From JADJQU01 sp035490315 (GTDB lineage: Bacteria > Planctomycetota > UBA1135 > GCA-002686595): a stretch of 12,653 bases of DNA. The first letter of the stretch is position 1. Every line of letters starts with the position of its first letter. Under the pieces are notes generated by a model. It was not told the origin of the DNA. It was given only the letters and a program-made list of their open reading frames with translations, and searched no databases. Location of the stretch: NCBI GenBank assembly GCA_035490315.1, contig DATHET010000332.1:1-12653 (forward strand). Reading direction: 5' to 3'. The translations under genes and the position numbers were made by a program. Below are positions 5,492 to 11,393 of this stretch, in pieces.

Positions 5492-8137
5492 TTGAGCAAC
5501 CAGCAAGCACCGCCGATCGCCGATCTCCTGGCGCACGCCGATTGGGTGCGCGCGCTGGCCGGCCGGCTGGTGTCCGACCCCGGGCACGCGGACGACGTCG
5601 CGCAGGAGACCTGGGTCGAGGTCATCGAATCGCCCGCGCGCGATGCGAGGAACGTGAAGGGTTGGCTGGCTTCGATCGCGCGCAATGCCGCGCGCGAGCT
5701 CGGCCGCAAGGACTCGAGACGAGAGCAGCGTGAGCGGGCCGCCGCCAGACTCGAGTCGTCCGTTCCGTCGAGCGAGGAGCTGGTCCAGCGCGCGAATCTG
5801 CAACGCGAGATCGCAGGTCATGTCGTGGCGCTCCCGGAGCCGTACCGCACGGTGGTGCTGCTGCGCTGGTACGAGGGCTTGCTGCCGCGCGAGATCGCGG
5901 AGCGCCTGGGTCGGCCGGTCGAAACGGTCAACACGCAGCTGACTCGAGCTCACGAACGTTTGCGCGCGAAACTCGATCGCGAGCACGGGAATCGCTCGAC
6001 CTGGCGCGCGCTGCTCGTCGGTCTGCGCGTGCCACGCACACCGGTTGCAGTCGGCGCAGGAACCCTTGGAGGTCTTCTCGTGGCAACAGGATGGAAGATC
6101 GGTCTGTGTGCACTCATGCTCGTGGCGCTCGGGCTCTCGCTCTGGCGCGATGCTTCCACGATGGCGTCGGATGGCGTCGCGCGCTCCTCAGCGAGTCCAC
6201 GGGAGGTCGAGCCTGCTGCTGTCGCCGCGATTGCGGATCAGAGTTCGGTTCTGGATGCTGGCTCCGAGCGCAAGCTGGTCGTCGGGGCGGACACTCGGGG
6301 CACGCCCGTCGTCCCGAGTGGACCGGACTTCGCCCAGCTCGAAACTCACGGACGCGTCGTCGACGAGCGCGGAGTTCCGATGCCTGGTTTCCGTCTCGTG
6401 GCCTCCGACAGCAGCCTTCCGCGTCGCGAGCCCGATGGGATCCTCGATGCAAGGGGTCGAACGATCCTCGACAGTTCCGAGGTCGAGCGCCTGCGAGAAC
6501 ACCCCAGCGACCTGGACGATGTCATTCGCGCCAAGGCGCTTCCAGGCCTGCGCGAGGCGATTCTCGGCGTGGATCTGGCCGTCGAGTCATCGACCGATGC
6601 GGAGGGTCGCTATGCGATCGTCGTCCAAGGAAACCCGGACGGTCGGGTCCAGGTCGAGAGCGCGGATGCGGCCTGGGTATTGTTCACGGACGGGTATGAA
6701 AAACCATCCCGCGGGATCGTGCAGATCGCTGCGCCCGCGATCGTGCTCGCTGGCGAAGTCGTGGATGCGGACGGCACGCCCCTCGAGGCAGCGCAGCTGT
6801 CGATGGGGATCTTTCTGCAGAACCTTCGCGAGCTCGCGATCGAGCTCGATACGCGCACAACCTCGATGGCAGGGCCGCAACTCCAAAATGGCGGCCACTT
6901 CCGTTGGGAGCATGTGCCCCAGGTCGCGGGTTGGAGTTTCGCGGCGAGGTGCCCGGGCTGGGAGACTCGCTTCGTGGGGCTGCCTTCTGCTTCCGACGAG
7001 CACATGCGGATCGTGCTCCAACGCAAGCGGCCGACGCCGAAATTGTCCGGGGTGGTTTTCGACGAGCAGGGCCAGCCTGCGGCAGGCGCGCGCGTCCTCT
7101 TCGGCGACGCGTCCACTCAGGCGGACTCGAGCGGACGATTCACGCTGGCCTCGCTCGAGTGGCGCGAGCAGTCCGATCTCATCGCCGCGAAACAGGGGGC
7201 CATCGCCGCCATCCTGCCGGAATTCGGCCGTCAGATTCCCCAGGACTCGAGCGACGTCACCGGTCTCGTGCTGCAACTCGGTGGCAAGCCGCTCGCGATC
7301 GAAGGGCACGTCGTCTCGGCCAGCGGTGAACCCTGCGTCGGCTGGGAAGTGGACCTGTACGACGGCACGCCGGCCGGCGGAAGTGTCTCCGCGGTCGAGC
7401 GGCTTTCCGCGGGCCGCGACAGGGATTCTCGCGGACCGCTGACGGACGCTTCCGGCGCCTTCCGCCTCGCGGGTCTCGCGACCCGCGCTTACCGGGTTCG
7501 AGCGCTTTCACCAGGCCAGCGCATGATGGTCTTGAGCGATCCAGTGGTTCCAGGATCCGGCGATCTCGTGATGCAAGTCCCCGCGGACGCTATCCGAGCT
7601 CGAGTCTCTGGACGCGTGGTCAACACGAAGGGCGAGGCGATTGGCGGCGCGAGGATCTCGATCGACGCACGCACGGCTGAGAACAAGCAAGGCTGGGACA
7701 TAGGGCTGCAAGGCGGTTCGATCGCAACGGACGACCAGGGCCGATTCGAGCTCCTGAACGTGCCTCGGTACCACGTGACGATGAACGTGGACGTAGGCAA
7801 GACGAGGGTCAAGACCTTCGTGCTCGCGCCGGACATGTCGAGCGAGAACCTGGAGATCGCCGTCGCTCGCAGATCGCGATTGCACGTCGAGCTCGATCCC
7901 GCTGATGCCGCTGACGCATTCGAGATCGTCGACGCTCGTGGCGAGCGTCTGTCCATGACCGTCTACGATTCGTCCGATTGGCAGCACTCGACCCGCGTGC
8001 TCCGCGACGATGCGGGGTTTCCAGCCTGCGAGGCGAGCGAGGAAGCGGTCGCATGCGTGCTGTTGCGAAACGGAATCGAGCTGCGGCGCATTCCGATCGA
8101 GCTGATGCCGGATCGGAAGAACGTGATCCGGCCGTGA
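5492..8137 (+). CDS. ECF-type RNA polymerase sigma factor fused to a transmembrane segment and carboxypeptidase-regulatory-like repeats
   Basis: This 881-aa protein starts at TTG 5492, with AGAGGA (5483-5488) as SD; it is the only well-placed start before the sigma domain. Residues about 10-80 are sigma region 2 (HADDVAQETWVEVI, 32-45; VKGWLASIARNAAREL, 55-70). Residues about 100-162 are region 4 with the helix-turn-helix (PREIAERLGRPVETVNTQLTRA, 132-153). A hydrophobic helix follows (about 203-218), possibly with a second at 185-199. The remaining 660 residues contain at least five beta-sandwich repeats of the CarboxypepD_reg/Cna-B type, starting near 286 (HGRVVDERGVPMPG), 419 (LAGEVVDADGTPL), 519 (SGVVFDEQGQPAAGARV), 604 (IEGHVVSASGEP) and 705 (VSGRVVNTKGEAIGGARI). 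The topology suggests a cytoplasmic sigma domain and an exported sensor or adhesive part. No anti-sigma gene is adjacent. The signal sensed is unknown. Confidence 0.85.
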   Translation: MSNQQAPPIADLLAHADWVRALAGRLVSDPGHADDVAQETWVEVIESPARDARNVKGWLASIARNAARELGRKDSRREQRERAAARLESSVPSSEELVQRANLQREIAGHVVALPEPYRTVVLLRWYEGLLPREIAERLGRPVETVNTQLTRAHERLRAKLDREHGNRSTWRALLVGLRVPRTPVAVGAGTLGGLLVATGWKIGLCALMLVALGLSLWRDASTMASDGVARSSASPREVEPAAVAAIADQSSVLDAGSERKLVVGADTRGTPVVPSGPDFAQLETHGRVVDERGVPMPGFRLVASDSSLPRREPDGILDARGRTILDSSEVERLREHPSDLDDVIRAKALPGLREAILGVDLAVESSTDAEGRYAIVVQGNPDGRVQVESADAAWVLFTDGYEKPSRGIVQIAAPAIVLAGEVVDADGTPLEAAQLSMGIFLQNLRELAIELDTRTTSMAGPQLQNGGHFRWEHVPQVAGWSFAARCPGWETRFVGLPSASDEHMRIVLQRKRPTPKLSGVVFDEQGQPAAGARVLFGDASTQADSSGRFTLASLEWREQSDLIAAKQGAIAAILPEFGRQIPQDSSDVTGLVLQLGGKPLAIEGHVVSASGEPCVGWEVDLYDGTPAGGSVSAVERLSAGRDRDSRGPLTDASGAFRLAGLATRAYRVRALSPGQRMMVLSDPVVPGSGDLVMQVPADAIRARVSGRVVNTKGEAIGGARISIDARTAENKQGWDIGLQGGSIATDDQGRFELLNVPRYHVTMNVDVGKTRVKTFVLAPDMSSENLEIAVARRSRLHVELDPADAADAFEIVDARGERLSMTVYDSSDWQHSTRVLRDDAGFPACEASEEAVACVLLRNGIELRRIPIELMPDRKNVIRP

Positions 8138-8141
8138 GTAC

Positions 8142-8240
8142 GGAGTCAGGTGAATTCGTCCGGAGTGGTGCGTGGTATCGGCGCGCCGCGCAAGGGCGCG
8201 CCGATACCCCGCACCACTCTGGACGAATTCACCTGACTCC
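8142..8240. repeat. giant near-perfect inverted repeat (46-bp arms, 7-nt loop) between convergent genes
   Basis: Left arm 8142-8187 pairs with right arm 8195-8240 around the loop 8188-8194. Only one mismatch (8173 T against 8209 C) and one G-T pair (8162/8220) interrupt 46 bp. The outer 20 bp and the inner 14 bp (8174-8187/8195-8208) are perfect. It begins 4 nt after the stop of the sigma fusion, and its right arm contains the last three sense codons and the TGA of the minus-strand gene (8240-8229). It could act as a terminator in both directions, but no T-run follows on either strand and the stem is far longer than terminators need. A palindromic mobile repeat or an RNase III-processed element are alternatives. 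No target-site duplication is evident. Confidence 0.9.
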
Positions 8241-9875
8241 CTCTTCGCGACCTTGCGCTTTCAAGGATCGCGCGAGTCCTTCCCGCGCGGGAGCGAGGCC
8301 AGGGGCGAGGCGGATCGCGGCGCGATAATTCTCCTCGGCGCGCACCCAATCGCGGACGGCCATGCGAGCGCTGCCGAGATTCAAGTGCGCGATCGCGTTC
8401 TTCGGTCCTTCCTGGACGGCGCGCTCGAGCAGGGCGAGCGCTGCTTCGGGGTGGCCGAGACCCAGCTCGACGCGGCCGAGGTTCGACCAGGCGCGGCTGT
8501 AGTGCGGATCGAGCGTTGTCGCGTGCAGCCAGGACTCGCGAGCTCGCGCGAGATCGCCGTTCTCCTCGTGGAACAATCCGAGATCGTTCCACGAAGGCAC
8601 GTCGTCCGGCCGCTGGGTGAGCACGGCGTGGCGAAAAGCACCGCGGCTCGAGTAGACGCGACCGCGCGACCACGCTGCTGCGAGTGCGAGGAGCACCGCG
8701 AGTCCCGCGACGAGCGTCGCTCGGCGGCCGAAGGCCAACACCGCCCCGGCGTGCACGAGGGGAATCGCGAACAAGAGCGGCAGATAGAGGAAGCGAGGCG
8801 CGAAGATTTCTCCGGCAGGCACGATCCCGAGGAAGGGGATCCAGGCGATCAGGGCCAGGCAGGCCGAGACGGACGCGATTCCGCGGCTTCGCCTTGCGCT
8901 CACGATCGCGACGCCGAGCATCGCGACCCACGCGACGAGTCCCAGGATTCCAAGCCACGGCGCAGCGCGCATCGCGGCCACGCTGAAAACGGGATCGCCG
9001 CTGTACGAAGGCGCATAGCTCGCCGGCCAGACCGCGAGTCGCAGGGCTTCGAGAAACACTCTGCCACCGACGAGCAGCCGATCTTCGATAGCGGCCGCGG
9101 CGAGTGGCGCATTCGGCGCGTTGATGCCGATCGAGCCGAGCGCCTCGCCGCGCAAGGCGAACATCGCCAAGGCTCCGCACACACAACCCATCGCAGTCGC
9201 CACCACGGCTGAGCGACCGCGCCGAGCCGCCAGGCATGGCAGTGCGAAGATCCAAAGCAGTCCGTCCTCCTTGCCCAGCGACGCGAGCCCGGTGCCCACG
9301 AACCCGAGGGCGAAGAGTCCGAACCATTTCCCGCGTGGCGCTGACTCGCTCGCATCGCTGCGCGCGATGAATAGAGCCGCGCACAATCCCGGCAGCGCCG
9401 CAAGCATCGACGAGCGGCCGGAAATCCACGCGACGGAATCCGCGAGCACGGGATGGACCGCGAAGAGCGCCAGCCCGACCCACGGCCAGGACCGCTCGCG
9501 TCCGAACCATCGCCTGGCGAGCATCGCCGCGGCGAATACGACCAGCGCGTGCAGGATCACATTCGTCGCATGGAAACCCGCGCCCTGCTCACCCCACGCC
9601 GCGCGGTCGAAGCGCAGGCTCAGACTTGCGAGCGGCCGGAAGTGTCCCGCCGCGCCACGGTGCTCCCAGTAATCCTGTTGAAACGCGGCGGTCCATGGCA
9701 GACCGCCTTCGACGACCGGATTGCCCTCGATCGCCTCGCGATCATCGAACGAGAAGCCTCCGCCGACCGCCGACGGCAGCCAGGCCAGCAGCGACAGCGC
9801 AACGAGCACCAGGGCCTGCCCGATTCCATCCCACGCGCGGGGCGCAGAAGGATCGCGGGCGGGCGGCGCGGTCAT
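8229..9875 (-). CDS. polytopic membrane protein, TMTC/GT-C glycosyltransferase-like, with C-terminal TPR repeats
   Basis: This 548-aa protein, read on the minus strand from ATG 9875, resembles bacterial relatives of the transmembrane-and-TPR (TMTC) proteins, GT-C fold enzymes that in animals transfer mannose to proteins. Seen: TM1 (about 19-36) followed by FSFDDREAIEGNP with the Asp44-Asp45 pair typical of the first GT-C loop; HFRPLASLSLRFD (78-90); FHATNVILHALV; LFAVHPVLADSVAWISGRSS; LGKEDGLLW; and PRFLYLPLLF. These occur in the order found in TMTC proteins. Around ten hydrophobic segments precede three TPRs (about 427-538: PSWNDLGLFHEENGDLARA, AWSNLGRVELGLGHPEAAL, AHLNLGSARMAVRDWVRAE). The likely role is glycosylation of exported proteins or surface polymers with a lipid-linked sugar donor; substrate unknown. 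It converges on the sigma fusion and diverges from xseB. Its final codons GVR-stop lie inside the giant inverted repeat. Confidence 0.75.
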   Translation of the reverse strand: MTAPPARDPSAPRAWDGIGQALVLVALSLLAWLPSAVGGGFSFDDREAIEGNPVVEGGLPWTAAFQQDYWEHRGAAGHFRPLASLSLRFDRAAWGEQGAGFHATNVILHALVVFAAAMLARRWFGRERSWPWVGLALFAVHPVLADSVAWISGRSSMLAALPGLCAALFIARSDASESAPRGKWFGLFALGFVGTGLASLGKEDGLLWIFALPCLAARRGRSAVVATAMGCVCGALAMFALRGEALGSIGINAPNAPLAAAAIEDRLLVGGRVFLEALRLAVWPASYAPSYSGDPVFSVAAMRAAPWLGILGLVAWVAMLGVAIVSARRSRGIASVSACLALIAWIPFLGIVPAGEIFAPRFLYLPLLFAIPLVHAGAVLAFGRRATLVAGLAVLLALAAAWSRGRVYSSRGAFRHAVLTQRPDDVPSWNDLGLFHEENGDLARARESWLHATTLDPHYSRAWSNLGRVELGLGHPEAALALLERAVQEGPKNAIAHLNLGSARMAVRDWVRAEENYRAAIRLAPGLAPAREGLARSLKAQGREEGVR

Positions 9876-9954
9876 CGGCCCATTCTGCCGCGCAAAGCTC
9901 GTCCAACGGCAACAAGCCGTCGCGCGAGCGCGAGGATCGCGGGCCTCTCGCTGC

Positions 9955-9960
9955 TAAACT
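9955..9960 (+). promoter_or_regulatory. possible -10 element (TAAACT) placed for a leaderless xseB transcript
   Basis: TAAACT ends 7 nt before the xseB ATG (9968), so transcription would begin at or next to the start codon, the layout of leaderless mRNAs. The G-run touching the ATG is too close to serve as a normal SD. No clear -35 is seen. The 92-nt divergent gap 9876-9967 otherwise shows no recognisable element. Confidence 0.28.
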
Positions 9961-9967
9961 CCCGGGG

Positions 9968-10261
9968 ATGAAAGGTCCCACGATCCAATCCGGCGGCCAA
10001 CCCGGCGGCGAGTCTGCCGGCGCCAGGCAGCCGAGCTTCGACGAGAACCTGGCGGCCTTGGAGGCCATCGTCGTGCTGCTCGACCAGCAGGCCCTGGGCC
10101 TGGAGCCCGCGCTGGAGAAGTACCGCGAGGGCGTGGCGCTGGTGAAGAAGTGCCAGACGATCCTGACCTCGTTCCAGAAGCAGGTCGAGGAATTGTCCGC
10201 CGAGGACGGCAGCACGCGGCCCTACCCCAACGATCCGGATCTGCGTGCTTCCGCGAGCTGA
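9968..10261 (+). CDS. xseB: exodeoxyribonuclease VII small subunit
   Basis: This 97-aa protein, of usual XseB size plus a short disordered N-terminal extension (GPTIQSGGQPGGESAGARQP), carries the family pattern SFDENLAALEAIVVLLDQ (residues 23-40), then LGLEPALEKYREGVALVKKCQ, and a C-terminal helix (ILTSFQKQVEEL). XseB forms small helical hairpins that assemble on the XseA large subunit; together they degrade single-stranded DNA into oligonucleotides. The acid-rich EGxxL...YxEG heptad-like layout is retained. ATG 9968 is chosen because the frame upstream of it is non-conserved shadow sequence. The stop overlaps the next gene when its GTG 10245 start is used, and the xseB-ispA-dxs order is a classical one. 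xseA is not in the window. Confidence 0.9.
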   Translation: MKGPTIQSGGQPGGESAGARQPSFDENLAALEAIVVLLDQQALGLEPALEKYREGVALVKKCQTILTSFQKQVEELSAEDGSTRPYPNDPDLRASAS

Positions 10262-11180
10262 GCAGCCGGGCAGCGTGGAATCACTCCCCGGGCAGCACGA
10301 GAAGCTCGCGGCCTGGCTCGAGGATTCGCGGCGCTGGGCCGAGAGTGCCCTGGACCGCCACATCGTCGCGGCGGTGGCTCGCGAGGGCGAGGCGCGGATC
10401 CACGAGGTCATGCGCTACGCGCTGCTCGGCGGCGGCAAGCGCATGCGGCCGGCGCTGGTGCGCCTTGTGTGCCGCGAGCTCGGCGGCAGCGATCTCGATG
10501 CCGAGCGGCCTGCGGCCGCGGTCGAGGCGATCCACGCTTACAGTCTGGCTCACGACGATCTGCCCTGCATGGACGACGACGACATGCGCCGCGGGCGGCC
10601 GAGCTGCCACAAGGTCTTCGGCGAGGCCCTGGCCCTGCTCGCTGGCGACGCTCTGCAGACCGCGGCCTTCGAGTGCCTCGCCGGCGACTCGAAGCCGCGC
10701 GCGATCGAGTGGATCCGCGTGCTGGCGGCTGCGGCCGGAGCGCGCGGCATGGTCGGCGGGCAGGTGCTCGACATGACGCTGTCGGGCGCGGAGCTGCGCC
10801 TGGAATCGGTGCGCGAGATGCAGCGCGGCAAGACCGGCGCCCTGATCGCCGCGGCGGCCGAGATGGGAGCGATCGCGGCCGAGGCGAGCCCGGCGCGCCG
10901 CGAGGAAGCGCGGGCTTTCGGAGCGGCCCTAGGCGCGCTGTTCCAGGTGGTCGACGACATCCTCGACGTGGTCGGCGTGGCGGCCGAGCTGGGCAAGACT
11001 CCGGGCAAGGACGCGCGCCACGAGAAGCCGACCATCGTCGCCGTGCTCGGCCTCGACGGGGCCTGGGCCGAGGCCCAGCGGACCGCGGAGGAGTCGCGGC
11101 GAGCCGCGCGCAGGCTGGGTCTTGGCCCCGATAGCCTCGGGCCGGAGCTCGTCGACTGGCTGCTCGAGCGCCGGCGCTGA
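10245..11180 (+). CDS. ispA: geranyl/farnesyl diphosphate synthase (polyprenyl synthetase)
   Basis: The 311-aa protein condenses isopentenyl diphosphate with allylic diphosphates, probably to farnesyl diphosphate. Seen: GGKRMRPAL, which binds IPP (about residues 63-71); the first Asp-rich motif HDDLPCMDDDDMRRG (103-117, Asp104/105/110 in DDx4D spacing); GDALQTAAFE; the GKTGALI motif; the second Asp-rich motif FQVVDDILDVVG (Asp237/238/241); and LGKTPGKDARHEKPTIVAVLGL, a hallmark of IspA-type enzymes. GTG 10245 overlaps xseB by 17 nt. An equally plausible GTG at 10275 starts 13 nt after the xseB stop and removes 10 poorly conserved residues. It is in one operon with xseB and upstream of dxs, whose product feeds the pathway supplying its substrates. 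Chain length (C15 or C20) cannot be proved by eye. Confidence 0.92.
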   Translation: MLPRAEQPGSVESLPGQHEKLAAWLEDSRRWAESALDRHIVAAVAREGEARIHEVMRYALLGGGKRMRPALVRLVCRELGGSDLDAERPAAAVEAIHAYSLAHDDLPCMDDDDMRRGRPSCHKVFGEALALLAGDALQTAAFECLAGDSKPRAIEWIRVLAAAAGARGMVGGQVLDMTLSGAELRLESVREMQRGKTGALIAAAAEMGAIAAEASPARREEARAFGAALGALFQVVDDILDVVGVAAELGKTPGKDARHEKPTIVAVLGLDGAWAEAQRTAEESRRAARRLGLGPDSLGPELVDWLLERRR

Positions 11181-11389
11181 GCGGCGCGTTCCGCGGGATA
11201 CAATCTCACCCTCCAGCTGCCCTGGCCGGACCCCATGCGCCCACCTCCGTCGTCGATGTCCATGGGCCAGGGCCCCCGAGCCTGGGCTCCAGCCCCGGCC
11301 TCGCTTGCAATCGCCGCCGCGAAGCCGATCCTGGGTCGGGGCGCCCTGGCTGGATTTGAGTCGCCCGCGCCCTCCGACGATCCACAGGC
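11181..11389 (+). promoter_or_regulatory. structured leader between ispA and dxs with possible alternative hairpins
   Basis: This 209-nt gap is longer than any other in the biosynthetic cluster. GCCCTGGCC (11219-11227) can pair with GGCCAGGGC (11265-11273). The pairing extends as GGAC (11228-11231) with GTCC (11258-11261) around a 3-nt bulge, 13 bp in all. A second copy of GCCCTGGC at 11343-11350 can pair with the same middle segment (11266-11273), so the two hairpins exclude each other, the layout of a conformational switch. With start of transcription from the TACAAT element at 11199, the first arm would lie near the 5' end of the RNA. Complementary GC-rich 8-mers also arise by chance; no ligand-binding class is recognised. 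Confidence 0.35.
11199..11204 (+). promoter_or_regulatory. possible -10 element (TACAAT) upstream of dxs
   Basis: TACAAT matches the sigma-70 -10 consensus at five of six positions, in GC-rich surroundings 19 nt after the ispA stop. It could give dxs its own promoter with transcription starting near 11211. No recognisable -35 hexamer is present at the expected distance. Confidence 0.33.
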
Positions 11390-11393
11390 ATGA
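11235..11393 (+). CDS. possible 52-aa leader ORF overlapping the dxs start (ATGA)
   Basis: An ATG at 11235 opens a frame that runs uninterrupted to TGA 11391-11393, which overlaps the dxs ATG as ATGA, the junction typical of translational coupling. The product starts MRPPPSSMSMGQGPRAWAP and is rich in Pro, Ala and Gly; it resembles nothing I know. Two further in-frame ATGs (11256, 11262) are available, and there is no clear SD. In DNA of this GC content an open frame of this length is common by chance, so this is weakly supported. If translated, ribosomes would cross the alternative hairpins of the leader. Confidence 0.2.
   Translation: MRPPPSSMSMGQGPRAWAPAPASLAIAAAKPILGRGALAGFESPAPSDDPQA

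Noticed and set aside
8138..8245. Insertion sequence or transposon ends at the giant inverted repeat
   Set aside because: There is no space for a transposase, no visible target-site duplication, and the loop is only 7 nt. I kept it as a palindromic repeat only.
8146..9510. Second long minus-strand frame, and a long plus-strand frame (8172-9212), over the TMTC-like gene
   Set aside because: Both are Arg-rich translations without hydrophobic segments or known motifs. The 8229-9875 frame has the membrane pattern, GT-C-like motifs and TPRs.
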